NCBI RefSeq assembly: GCF_001468465.1
Contig: NZ_LNSA01000034.1
Span: forward strand, 1 to 43,370
Length of the DNA stretch: 43,370 bases
Origin: Sphingopyxis sp. H115
GTDB lineage: Bacteria > Pseudomonadota > Alphaproteobacteria > Sphingomonadales > Sphingomonadaceae
Reading direction: 5' to 3'
How positions within the stretch are numbered: the first letter of the stretch is position 1; each line of letters starts with the position of its first letter. The position numbers and the translations under genes are program-made. Of the stretch, positions 10,601 to 18,174 are shown in pieces. The notes beneath the pieces are model-generated. The model saw nothing but the letters and a program-made list of their open reading frames with translations. It had not been told where the DNA came from and did no database searches.

Positions 10601-11915
10601 CGAAGATGGAAGTTGGCAGCCCATCCGCCTGCTGGCATTTCCGCAGGGCAATAGCGATGAACAAGAGCGGGCAGCCTTCGCGCCTCCTTCAGGGCGGTTG
10701 GCTTCGAATTACACGGGGTCTGCCTTTGACCTCGCCGCCTTCGCACGTGAACAGTCCGGACATACGCCAAATGTCTGGGAGAAATGGGCTGAGAGTGCTG
10801 GTGACAGTCCAGTGCGCCAGACCGCCTTCATTCGCTATTTGGTCGGCGCGGATGATCGGACTGTCGCTCAATTGGCGAGCGCGGCAAAGTGGCTTCCCAC
10901 TGTGGACGAATTGGTGAACTCTCCGTTGCTTGCCGGACTGCAGCAGGACGAAAAAAACCGATTGCTCGCCAAACTTGGATATTCCTTTGGGTTTCCTTCA
11001 ATACCGACCGATACGACCAGCCCTTGGCAACCCGATGCTGAGCAGGCGCTTTCGGGCATCGCGCAATGGTGGCACGCCAATCAGGTCGGTCTGCGCGAGG
11101 CGTATGATCGTGCGGTCTATCCTGAGGACTTTTCCTCCGGGGCTTTGGCTGACGGGGATAAGCCTGCTTGGTTTACCATGCTCTCGCTCGCAACCTTCCA
11201 GACGCTTGGGAGGATCAAACCGGCTCAGTCCCGGCAATTTGTTGCCAGGGCGATCCAGGATGGATGGTGGCAAGACCTCGCGACAATCGACCCTTGTGAC
11301 GAGGAGCTGAGACCTTTTGTCGAGCGGCTTCGAGCCTGGAGCGATCCGGATGCGGATGAGAGCTACCTGATGTGGCGCCGATGCCTTCCCGATCTATGCA
11401 TGATCGCACGGCACCTCGAGAGCTACCAAAGGCTATTTATGAAATTACCGGCGGTAGTTGCCCAAGAGGGCGATGTATCCCTTCGCGGGCACTTGCGGCC
11501 GGCGTTCTCCAACGTTGCGGCCCGCATGGGCATAGAGGCAGCGCCCCTAGCAAGATCGCTTGGTATTGGCGCAAACTGGCTGGTGCGCGAATTAGGCCGC
11601 AAGGGTATCTATTCGCAGGCTCAATCCGAACAGATTATGCCTTATGGCTGGAGCGCAACGGAACGCGTCCGCCGCCTCGCCCACACGCTCGGCATGGGCC
11701 AGTTCGAGCGTGGCATTGACGAAGGACGCGCCCTGTATGGGGCAGTCGAGCGTTGCATTGGAGATGCCGCCCATTTCGATGGTGACGGTGATTTGCCACT
11801 GCACGTCATCACACTCGCCAAGCACCGCGATGACCTCGTGTCGATCCTCTATGATGCCGATGTCGCAGAATGGCCAGATAACAGTTGGGACGATGCCGAA
11901 GATGACGATGCCTGA
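4689..11915 (+). CDS. Giant double-GHKL (sacsin/Hsp90-like) ATPase protein, 2408 residues
   Basis: Two Bergerat-fold (GHKL) ATP-binding domains of the sacsin N-terminal type are visible. Domain 1: N-box FKELLQNAEDAGA (~53-65), G1-like LIVANDGPVL (~95), G2 GRFGLGQKSVYHL (~121). Domain 2: VLFELYQNAVDA (~1499), G1 region VIHWGRPV (~1538), G2 GRFGLGFKTVHML (~1582). Domain 2 thus lacks the Asp that contacts adenine in domain 1 (NDG versus HWG). The ~1300 residues between them and the ~800 after are unrecognised. Sacsin-like domains are known as chaperone-type ATPases, and large bacterial versions sit next to helicases in defence islands. The start could be ATG 4689 or GTG 4707, the latter having a better ribosome binding site (GGGGGAATTT before GTG). 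Its 3' end overlaps the following SNF2 helicase gene, implying translational coupling. Function inferred only: a conformational switch, sensor or scaffold. Confidence 0.85.
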   Translation: MRLGEFVTDSDVVGSHAQAIEIRSSGLVHSAESDILRLQQILREGYASGFTIFKELLQNAEDAGARRMVVAGHNGFVDAINPLLRTPGLIVANDGPVLARHMEAITRASGGSKADERSAVGRFGLGQKSVYHLCDAFIAVGRVEDQEGRSQTLIMNPWGQVSEANTAQRDWTKLGPLEAAALIEKAAKLGMDRGMVLFLPLRTEYLRPGPELSLSDRNWSPDAAIAEILEGGELAATLSCLRNLETIEIIPVDGKSRKISMAHGARRLSGPGVEGGQHNIEGKVDGAGFELTFSGFQQWKPEGQAARLLHEDGWDKVFDIHGKHIRPKANPHGAVILCRSAAAEGTGHLRLRHAVYLPLGEPLFSEQLGRSSYDIDLLVHGYFFVSSDRRKLRDDDHIETRWNQALHREATLPLLLETLADALLRLPSDAERHALVRTLHRTPWWDENRGAVCQGRALAKCWPGDRSESWNTCSGVSLRPILRGDATTLTRLKLAFPRLEEWCDKNGLVLAFGTVLADLEPRWPDTQLAELVRLAGPAVFQKGQVAETLVALLDSVHLGAETQAALADIYREAVADVDQSFARTEKLRGLVRHLPPDRIFVLPPSVESRELLSSLVAAGSSIPIKSSWAEESGSIARQLGLNETIELLAVTETFLSARGTVAQEASALISHLLRNGPSLDALAGDDRGNKLEVIPARLMQDENDVRLSLGSIAALTRRGLLFDAAPNRELGVLAAAVATPRIYRLGLKDGGLENLASAKKTDCLLAVLRQAERFGDPGSCGKLAELLGTDASRDDLRKLVALDPALPADVALIELDELGGILDELVQVLLLDRKDRLVASATTAELKKALRDRIGLRRIDVAELGDWLRDAQVEGTLPSINESKAIALLKSGIDDGILKMLPLHQSNRADDLLPATDIFRGRASDVPAALMSFTHLVELWWDTSAAGVQNRLIARWGPEAAIRTALSASNPHRFTSEIASALGELEQVPDDLIDTLRQTAWICADGDAWEPTRVLDLPLEAEHALEGLIIEEGGYLFASALPGPLREPKVQLHLERLRPDRSQSFLLAAQLAADHGATGLCLDIVEHLDDLAKLAGANAELNAEAWPLISAALRDGMVDATIAGMGEVLCVPSSIGIVAQMNAMAAQTGLGSSAEAARRLYRAAFDRNLPVLTHSSRFLPPDLLVPTEAGRFERADSVALAAAGIDPSALLEREYAGKLDQPTDQSTQEILTAQSVDADWLEGIERAFSPLIQYDVHDGILLALAMLGRDRGIQSLAAKWEGQRSFHRICDDLDKLADEQRDVDNANLDRLAEIRFAVALPDQGQVSVPSAAGTDCTVPLSGKEDALLLDCIQRGIERDEAGYRHVYDLVIGPVSPSDETEARQLLDQFVRKLAIALMLGFERHKTALSELLASYFASDQRTLSDTCAELQEVLHDRLAGIKTGPVMRTALSDYHRDAPRDRDKARSALWAAAQSDEGAKELLDATRQKIDEMGYAPHRVLFELYQNAVDAQAQWHGNGRFRVEAIFDGDQMITCLRVIHWGRPVNQPGSDPLKAEEEGHRRDLSNMLAINHSAKDGDAVTGRFGLGFKTVHMLADEVRLASGGIAIRILGGMIPADWEGGSKTIAPFHDRGRKATLIEIPVAPGRAEEALEAWKAFREAAPFLAALGQDASIEVAGPEGEKVFRHEEHRLVDGVSWLAIDGTRRVLRFDLGNDFRLFLPFGRNGPHAFPSDVPQFWHLVPLVGERRRGAWLLEGRFPVDPGRTQLSGTADEKESRFARLSLSLGPRLVAFYDACSADWKDFAHATGLDPEGREDFWRKLVQLFAHDLASYGPEHSLHKSGQGLARLWAERPLVPLAFGGASCAADVKWRLSGAIADHDAQIAITELLALEEFANAVVTEETGRLLKSVGLPSGQRLDTVTLVEALSGGEGIDCARAGSLACLCGEAVSLAMTGEEEAEFRKVLRERNWLAEDGSWQPIRLLAFPQGNSDEQERAAFAPPSGRLASNYTGSAFDLAAFAREQSGHTPNVWEKWAESAGDSPVRQTAFIRYLVGADDRTVAQLASAAKWLPTVDELVNSPLLAGLQQDEKNRLLAKLGYSFGFPSIPTDTTSPWQPDAEQALSGIAQWWHANQVGLREAYDRAVYPEDFSSGALADGDKPAWFTMLSLATFQTLGRIKPAQSRQFVARAIQDGWWQDLATIDPCDEELRPFVERLRAWSDPDADESYLMWRRCLPDLCMIARHLESYQRLFMKLPAVVAQEGDVSLRGHLRPAFSNVAARMGIEAAPLARSLGIGANWLVRELGRKGIYSQAQSEQIMPYGWSATERVRRLAHTLGMGQFERGIDEGRALYGAVERCIGDAAHFDGDGDLPLHVITLAKHRDDLVSILYDADVAEWPDNSWDDAEDDDA

Positions 11916-14589
11916 AGCGCTGGCCGCCGATACAAGGGTCAATCACCCACGCCACGGCGCTGGCCAGGTGATTGCGGATGCAGGTGAATTTGTCGTTGTT
12001 CGTTTCGGCGCAACGATTCAGCAGGTCTTGCGCACCGAACTCACCCTTGCTCGGTCGCTCGAGCAGGCTCTTTCCACCGGCACATTTGATGAAAGCGCAG
12101 AAACTTTAATGCGCGCCAGCGCCATGGCTATTCGCTCTGTGAACGATCAGTGGGGGGTATTTTCAAGATCGCGGGTGCAGCTGCTCCCGCATCAGCTTTG
12201 GGTTTGTCACAAGGTCAACCGGACATTCCCCTTCCGCTGGCTGGTGGCCGACGATGTGGGGCTGGGAAAGACCATTGAGGCTGGCCTTGTGCTCATGCCT
12301 TTGGTGGCACGAGCACAAATCCGCCGCCTACTGGTATTGGCGCCTGCCAAACTGGTGCCCCAGTGGCAGAAGCGGCTCCGTCAGATGTTCGATATCCGTC
12401 TGCAGGTCTATGATCGCTCGGTTGATACGCCGACCGTGGACTTCTGGGACACAGCGAATATGGTCGTGGCATCAGTTCACACTCTGCGCCGTGAAGTTGC
12501 CGATGGTCGATCGGAAGGTAGTCGCTTCCTTTCTGCGGACCCTTGGGACGCTGTGGTGGTCGACGAAGCGCACCATCTTCACGCCGATGAGCGGTCAGGG
12601 GAAACTCTATCCTTCCAGCTCCTGCGCGCGCTGGAAGAACGACACAAGATCCGCTCGCTTTTGCTCTTCACCGGTACGCCGCACCGCGGAAAGGACTTCG
12701 GCTTTCTTTCGCTGCTCAGTCTGCTCGATCCGTGCCAATTTGGCCCGGAGCATGACATCGACGAACAGCTGGCCAAGCTCCCGGATGTGATGATCCGCAA
12801 TAACAAGGCGACGGTCACTGACCTGAAAGGCAATCGCTTATTCACGCCGGTCACGGTGGAGACGCGAGAATACGCCTTCAACGATGAGGAAAGTGCCTTT
12901 TACGAGACATTGAGTTCCTTCATCATTGATGGGCGGGCCTATGCATCGACCCTCGACGGACGCGCACAATCGGCAAGGATGCTGTTGCTGATTGCGCTTC
13001 AAAAACTGGCCGCCAGTTCGATCGCCGCGATTCGAAGCGCTTTAACCAAACGCCGGGCCAAATTGGCAGATGTCGCCGAGCAGGCTCGCGCCCCTATTCT
13101 GACGATAACGGAGGGAGACGAAGACGAGACTTTGGATGATCGCGCCCGAGCCGATGAGGAGGCGTGGAGCAAGATGCTTGCCGAACTCATGGAGGGGGAG
13201 ATTGCTCGGCTCGATGAATTGCTCGAATTGGCAGAGCCTATTCAGCAGGAGCGCAAGATCGAACGTCTGGTCGATCTCATTGAACGCGAGCTGCCTTCAG
13301 GTGAGCCCGTACTTCTCTTCACCGAATATAAGGCGACGCAAGCCCTTGTCGTTGATGCCCTGCACGCTCGATTTGGGCACGGTTGCTGTGCCTTTATCAA
13401 CGGCGATGAGCGCTTGGAGGAGATCAACAAGGCAGACGGGTCTCGCGGGCCAAAAAGTTGGTCGCGCGATGCGGCGGCAGAGGCGTTCAATCAGGGTTCG
13501 ATCCGGTTTCTGGTCTCAACCGAGGCAGCAGGCGAGGGGATCGATCTCCAAGAGCGTTGCGCCACGCTGATACATGTAGACATGCCATGGAATCCGATGC
13601 GTTTGCATCAACGTGTCGGGCGACTTTCCCGGTATGGTCAGACACGACCGGTCCAGGTCTTTATCCTCCGGAACCCGGACACCGTAGAGGCGCGAATTTG
13701 GGACCTATTGAATGCCAAGCTCGAGCGAATTCAGCGCGCTCTCGACGAAGCCATGGACGAGCGAGAAGACATCAGTCAGCTCGTCATCGGCATGACCGGC
13801 CCGAGCGCATTCGAGAAGATTTTTGCGACTGGACAGACACAGTCGCGCGAAAGCCTTGATCAGTGGTTTGACCGTGAATCCGCCACCATTGGCGGAGAAG
13901 ACCTGGTCGACAAGGTCAAGACGATGATGGGGAACGTAACCCGCTTCGATTTTGCTCAGGTCGGACGAAACCTCCCGCAGGTCGATCTTCCCGATCTCGA
14001 ACGCTTCTTCGCGATGACGATGGAATCACAAGGCCGGCGTGTGTTTCGGAGGGACGATGGGCTGGATGTCCTGACGCCTGAGAAATGGGTGGATGAAGAT
14101 TACGCCATGCAGGATCGGTATAAAGGCCTGCTGTTCGATCGGAATGTCCGCTTGGGCGATCGGGAAGGCCCAACCCGTCTCGTGGGTGTGGGGCATACGC
14201 TTTTCGATCGCGCTTTGAAGGAAGGAGAGGGGCTGCAAAGCACGCTGGCGGTTTGCCTGCGATTGCCAGCTCCCTTGCTCATTGCTTCGGTCGAGGACCA
14301 AGTCACCGGCCAGGACCATTCGGTTACCAGGATTGTTTTGGGGGCGTGGCGCGATCATGAAGGCCAGACCCACGTCCTGCGGGATTGGGAGGTTCTGCAG
14401 ATGCTCAACACATTGGGACGAGCGGACAATCCTACGCCACCTTCTGTAAACGGCGAGCAACTGAAGACACTCGAGGCGAGTCTTCTTTCGTCCATGGAGG
14501 CAAGCTTGCCAACTATCGCCGAAATGATGACCCGGCCCGGCATCCGCAGTGAGATCATGCTTCTGCCGGATGAAAACGCCGGTACCTGA
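11902..14589 (+). CDS. RapA/HepA-like SNF2-family helicase
   Basis: About 895 residues from ATG 11902; ATG 11893 and 11908 are alternatives, all just inside the end of the giant GHKL gene (stop 11913-11915). The open frame reaches back to 11644, but that stretch is Ser/Ala/Met-rich read-through of the other gene. The N-terminus (VNHPRHGAGQVIADAGEFVV) resembles the small beta-barrel at the start of RapA-like proteins. The motor follows: motif I VADDVGLGKTIEAGL (~114), motif II VVVDEAHHLHADE (~216), motif III TGTPHRGKDFG (~260), motifs V/VI EAAGEGIDLQERCATLIHVD and RVGRLSRYGQTR (~541-582). SNF2/RapA enzymes translocate on duplex DNA and displace proteins. The overlap suggests it is made together with, and works with, the giant protein. 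No nuclease motif is visible in its ~310-residue C-terminal tail. Confidence 0.88.
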   Translation: MTMPEALAADTRVNHPRHGAGQVIADAGEFVVVRFGATIQQVLRTELTLARSLEQALSTGTFDESAETLMRASAMAIRSVNDQWGVFSRSRVQLLPHQLWVCHKVNRTFPFRWLVADDVGLGKTIEAGLVLMPLVARAQIRRLLVLAPAKLVPQWQKRLRQMFDIRLQVYDRSVDTPTVDFWDTANMVVASVHTLRREVADGRSEGSRFLSADPWDAVVVDEAHHLHADERSGETLSFQLLRALEERHKIRSLLLFTGTPHRGKDFGFLSLLSLLDPCQFGPEHDIDEQLAKLPDVMIRNNKATVTDLKGNRLFTPVTVETREYAFNDEESAFYETLSSFIIDGRAYASTLDGRAQSARMLLLIALQKLAASSIAAIRSALTKRRAKLADVAEQARAPILTITEGDEDETLDDRARADEEAWSKMLAELMEGEIARLDELLELAEPIQQERKIERLVDLIERELPSGEPVLLFTEYKATQALVVDALHARFGHGCCAFINGDERLEEINKADGSRGPKSWSRDAAAEAFNQGSIRFLVSTEAAGEGIDLQERCATLIHVDMPWNPMRLHQRVGRLSRYGQTRPVQVFILRNPDTVEARIWDLLNAKLERIQRALDEAMDEREDISQLVIGMTGPSAFEKIFATGQTQSRESLDQWFDRESATIGGEDLVDKVKTMMGNVTRFDFAQVGRNLPQVDLPDLERFFAMTMESQGRRVFRRDDGLDVLTPEKWVDEDYAMQDRYKGLLFDRNVRLGDREGPTRLVGVGHTLFDRALKEGEGLQSTLAVCLRLPAPLLIASVEDQVTGQDHSVTRIVLGAWRDHEGQTHVLRDWEVLQMLNTLGRADNPTPPSVNGEQLKTLEASLLSSMEASLPTIAEMMTRPGIRSEIMLLPDENAGT

Positions 14590-14937
14590 CCGTCCTGCCT
14601 GAGTTCTGAGGAAAGGCTGCGCGTCTCTCGTGGGGTATGTTTTTCTGGTTTGGTCCTTTGTTGTTGATGGAGTATCGGATCAATAAGTCCTGGGCCGACC
14701 CATGGGCGTTGCAACGAAGCAGCCTCTTTTCTGAGTCGGAGCAATGCTAGGATTATATTGAGCGCGAAGTCAAAGTGGGTGATCCAGTGCTTCTCGGCAG
14801 ACGAGGGCTAGGTGCGCACAAGGCGCTGCTACGTTGAGCGATTCGGGAGCAGTGCGTCAGATCGGGTTTCTGGCGAAGAAGCACGGTGCCGGATTTGATA
14901 GCTCGGTAATATCCTCATCAAGTTTTCCCTAGCCCAC
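14590..14937. other. Non-coding gap between two convergent genes
   Basis: These 348 bases lie between the 3' ends of the SNF2 helicase (+) and the AAA ATPase (-). I see no convincing ORF, no strong terminator hairpin with a T-run and no recognisable IS fragment. Composition looks slightly more AT-rich than the genes. It probably marks the seam between block A and block B. Confidence 0.5.
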
Positions 14938-17019
14938 TTATGCGGCCCTGAGGTTTGGCTTATCGATGTTTGCCGGCGTCGTTGCCGCTGGTGAAGGGAT
15001 ATGAAAGCCCATCGTGCCGCGGTGGCGATCGCCGCGCGCATCAATTTCATCGCGCAGCCAGCGCAGCAGCACCGTCGGATCGCGCTCTGCCAATAAGCGG
15101 GCACGATGCGCGACGACGGCAAAGTCGCCTGGCGTTTGTCCCTCATGGATTGGCCACTCCACCGGCCAGGCTAGACCGAAGTGCGACTGAAAGAGCTTGC
15201 GGGCCTGGTCCGTCGTCATCGACCTGAAGGTGGCGCGCATGGTGAAGCGCCGCTGCGTCGCCGCATCGAGCTTGTCGGCAAGGTTCGTCGTGGCGACGAA
15301 CGGAGTCCGCAGATGTTCGAGTTGGACGAGCATCTCGTTGACCTGGCTGACTTCCCAGCTTCGTTGCCCCGCCTCGCGCCGGTAGAGGAAACTGTCTGCT
15401 TCATCGATGAGCAGCATGGCGCCGCGTTCGGCGGCCCTTGCGAAGGCCTCGGCGATGTTCTGCTCGGTCTCGCCGACAAAGGGGCTCATTAGGTCCGAGC
15501 ACCGTCGCTCTTCGACCTCGATGCCCATGACCTCGGCGAGATGCCTTGCAAACGCAGACTTCCCCGTACCGGATGGACCTGACAGCAGCAGGCTCCACCC
15601 ACGGTCCGGCGAATTTGCCAGCTGCTCCGAAAGTCGAGAAAGGTCGGTGTCCGCTCGCGACAGCTGCGGGTCATAGACAGAACTTCCCGGACTATCAGGT
15701 GCGCAAGACTGACCGAGAATGCGCATCACGCTGTGAATGGCAGTCTTTGCAACATCGGCTCCACCGCTGGCGAGTTGAGCCGCCTTTAGGCCTGACGCGA
15801 CAACGGCTGGCGGCGCTTTCAAACTCGCAATATCGCGCAGCTCTGCTGGGCTCAGCGAAACCGATGCGGCTTCGGCCGATCTCTTCACGACACGCTCGCG
15901 CACCGAGAAGCGCGGGCGATCGAAGTTAATGGCAAGGGTCATCCGCCGCAGAACTGCCGGGTCAAGCCTGGAACGCTGGTTGACGATCCAGATCGTCGTC
16001 ACTTGCGGGTTTTCGACCAGGCGATTGATCCACTGCTTTGAGCTGCCCTTGCGTTCGCTCATCATGAGTACGTCATCCGCTTCATCGACAACGATGACGC
16101 GATTCCGGCGATGACGGCACATGGCACGCAACACCATCAGGTGATCGAGGCGTTCGGATCGTTCGGGTTCATTGCCGAAATCGTCGGCAAGGCCTGCGAA
16201 GATAGCGCCGCTTCCGGCTTCCGCGGCGAGCGTGCGAGCAAATTCGGTTTTTCCCGTACCGGGCTCGCCAAACAGCAGGATGCTGACCGGCTCTTTGGAA
16301 GCCAGAACCTTGAGCGCCACGTCCCGCAGGGGATCGATGTGATCAAAATCGTCCCAGAGCAAGTTGCTTGCTTCCGGGGCCGGCATGAGCCAGCGCAGCA
16401 TCTCCTCTTGCGTCTCAGCATTTACGCGGATCAGACGTCTGAGCAGCGGGCTCAGGCTATACTCACCATCCCGATCATCATGGAGCAGCCGACAGGAAAA
16501 GAGCGGAGCGCCAGACATCAACTTCTGCTCTACAAGGTTGCTTTCCAGTCCCGAGAGGCGCGCGATCACGGTCGGAGTGAGGTTGCTGCAGGAGAAAGGA
16601 GCTCGGCGCACGAGGTCGCGCCAGCATTCTAGCTTGCCCCAGCGAGCAAAGATGGTGAGGATCGTGATCTCGGTATCGTCGAGGCCAAACAGCTCTCCGA
16701 CCCAGCCAAAGACGCGGTCAATGTCGGTAGTTTCAGGACGCTTGAGCGCCAATTGCCTGGCGACCGCCCGCATCTCCGAAGAAGATGGCCTCTCGCGATT
16801 GGCAACCTTTCGCAACGCATCGACCGGGACTTCCTGCTCGATCAGGTCGATCAGATCCTCGCCGCAACGCTTCAGCTGATGTGCGGTCAATGCGCGCAGG
16901 ACATTCGCCGTAGCGTTTGCGAAATGCGCCACTTCGCCCCTCTCGTGCGGTGCGAATTCGGTTTGTGCAGTCAGACGACGTCCCATTTTCCTCACGATCT
17001 CCCTGTGTGCGCGTTCCAT
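14938..17019 (-). CDS. Double-AAA ATPase
   Basis: A 693-residue protein with two AAA modules. Module 1: Walker A LLFGEPGTGKTEFA (~248) and Walker B VIVVDEADDVLM (~306-318). Module 2: Walker A LLLSGPSGTGKSAFA (~475), pore/linker element SPFVGETEQNIAEAFA (~507), Walker B MLLIDEADSFLYRRE (~531) and AATQRRF (~585), a likely sensor/arginine-finger segment. The ~240-residue N-terminus has no recognised domain. The second module resembles the FtsH/Vps4-like classic AAA group, which usually forms hexamers that unfold or remodel proteins. The start is uncertain: ATG 17019 has AGGA directly abutting it, while ATG 16986 (residue 12) is preceded by GAGG-AAA. The gene is divergent from the WYL regulator, and the shared 103-bp spacer carries TGGTC repeats. 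A regulatory or remodelling subunit of block B is inferred. Confidence 0.85.
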   Translation of the reverse strand: MERAHREIVRKMGRRLTAQTEFAPHERGEVAHFANATANVLRALTAHQLKRCGEDLIDLIEQEVPVDALRKVANRERPSSSEMRAVARQLALKRPETTDIDRVFGWVGELFGLDDTEITILTIFARWGKLECWRDLVRRAPFSCSNLTPTVIARLSGLESNLVEQKLMSGAPLFSCRLLHDDRDGEYSLSPLLRRLIRVNAETQEEMLRWLMPAPEASNLLWDDFDHIDPLRDVALKVLASKEPVSILLFGEPGTGKTEFARTLAAEAGSGAIFAGLADDFGNEPERSERLDHLMVLRAMCRHRRNRVIVVDEADDVLMMSERKGSSKQWINRLVENPQVTTIWIVNQRSRLDPAVLRRMTLAINFDRPRFSVRERVVKRSAEAASVSLSPAELRDIASLKAPPAVVASGLKAAQLASGGADVAKTAIHSVMRILGQSCAPDSPGSSVYDPQLSRADTDLSRLSEQLANSPDRGWSLLLSGPSGTGKSAFARHLAEVMGIEVEERRCSDLMSPFVGETEQNIAEAFARAAERGAMLLIDEADSFLYRREAGQRSWEVSQVNEMLVQLEHLRTPFVATTNLADKLDAATQRRFTMRATFRSMTTDQARKLFQSHFGLAWPVEWPIHEGQTPGDFAVVAHRARLLAERDPTVLLRWLRDEIDARGDRHRGTMGFHIPSPAATTPANIDKPNLRAA

Positions 17020-17122
17020 TCCTGGTCTTAGACCACACTAATGCGACAAAAATGGTCGTAAAAAAATGCAGATTGATGTCGAACTCACTTGCTCTTGCCG
17101 ATCAGGCAGTTAGCAATGGTCT
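17020..17122. promoter_or_regulatory. Divergent promoter/operator region with TGGTC half-sites
   Basis: The 103-bp spacer between the AAA gene and the WYL regulator holds the perfect inverted repeat TGGTC-TTA-GACCA at 17023-17035, directly upstream of the AAA start codon. Further TGGTC copies lie at 17053-17057 (within CGAC...GTCG) and at 17117-17121, just before the regulator's GTG. WYL regulators of defence loci such as BrxR and CapW bind inverted repeats in such spacers. Operator function here is inferred from position and symmetry. Confidence 0.5.
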
Positions 17123-18118
17123 GTGATGACCAAGCGCCTCAGTAATCTCGACCGCACATTGAAGCTTGTGCACGCGCTTACACAGAGCATCGAAGGACTG
17201 ACTCTCGACGAAATGGCGACCATGCTTAATGTCAACCGGCGAACGGTTGAACGTTTGCGCAACGTCATTCTGATTCATTTCGATCTCGAAGAAACGATCG
17301 ACGGTCGGATCAAGCGATTTCGGATCAAGGACAGCCCGGGAAGAGCCTATGCAACGCCGAGTTCTTCCGAAGTTGCGGCGCTTCAGTCCGTCGTTGATGC
17401 CGGGCGCCGCGAAGGTACCGCCAACACCGAAGCGCTTGAGAAGTTGCTCTCCAAGATCAAGATTGCCTTCGACAGCGCTGAGAGGCGCCGGCTGGACAAC
17501 GATCTTGACCTGCTCACCCGCCTCCAACGCTCGCGTGTCGCAGCAGGGCCTACCGTCATTGCATCGCCCGAAGATCTGACGACAATCCAGTCTGCCATCC
17601 TTGCATCCCATTGTGTCGACTTCGATTATCAGCCTGATTGGGCGGATGAGCCTTCATGGCGGAGGGTTGTACCCCATGGCCTGATCCATGGACCGATCAC
17701 TTACCTCGTGGGCAAGATGCCTGACCGGGACGATCCGCCGTTTACCTTCCGCCTGGACCGCATGAGCAATGTCCGGGACAGCGGGATTGTCGGATGCCCT
17801 CCCGAGGATTGGGATCTCGATGCATGGATGGCCCGCAGCTTCGGCATCTGGCATGAGGCAGGTCATGAGATCGTTCTGAGAGTTTTGGCCCCGGCGGTTG
17901 ATCGGGCGCGGGCTTGGCGCTTCCATCCGCATCAACAGTTTGAAGAAGATGGCGGCGAACTAATAGTTCGTTTCCAATCTGGCGGCTTGTTTGAACTCGC
18001 CAATCACTTGTTCGGATGGGCCGGCAAACTGGTGATCGAAGGCCCTGACGCACTCAAGGACATAATGGAAAAGCGCATCGCTGCCGCGCAGACAATGCTG
18101 CGACCAGATTTGTCGTAA
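17123..18118 (+). CDS. WYL-domain transcriptional regulator (HTH-WYL-WCX)
   Basis: 331 residues starting at GTG 17123, or ATG 17126 one codon later; neither has a clear Shine-Dalgarno. The N-terminal winged helix (LTLDEMATMLNVNRRTVERL, ~28-47) is followed by a linker and a WYL domain with VVPHGLIHGPITYLVGK and FTFRLDRMSNV (~178-214). A WCX-like C-terminal domain ends with the helical segment GPDALKDIMEKRI. This is the layout of CapW/BrxR-type repressors, which bind DNA as dimers and sense a ligand, probably nucleic acid, through the WYL domain. It is divergent from the AAA gene and 56 bp upstream of the AddB-like gene. Likely job: keeping block B low until infection or DNA damage. The family is firm; the ligand and operator are inferred. 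Confidence 0.88.
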   Translation: MMTKRLSNLDRTLKLVHALTQSIEGLTLDEMATMLNVNRRTVERLRNVILIHFDLEETIDGRIKRFRIKDSPGRAYATPSSSEVAALQSVVDAGRREGTANTEALEKLLSKIKIAFDSAERRRLDNDLDLLTRLQRSRVAAGPTVIASPEDLTTIQSAILASHCVDFDYQPDWADEPSWRRVVPHGLIHGPITYLVGKMPDRDDPPFTFRLDRMSNVRDSGIVGCPPEDWDLDAWMARSFGIWHEAGHEIVLRVLAPAVDRARAWRFHPHQQFEEDGGELIVRFQSGGLFELANHLFGWAGKLVIEGPDALKDIMEKRIAAAQTMLRPDLS

Positions 18119-18174
18119 TTTGCAGGCAAGGGGTGATGTTGTGGTGCAGGGAGAATTCTGAGGGGTAATCTTGA

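Noticed and set aside
11644..11901. N-terminal extension of the RapA-like helicase
   Set aside because: The extra ~86 residues are Ser/Met/Ala-rich and overlap the giant GHKL gene in another frame; family homology starts at about VNHPRHGAG.
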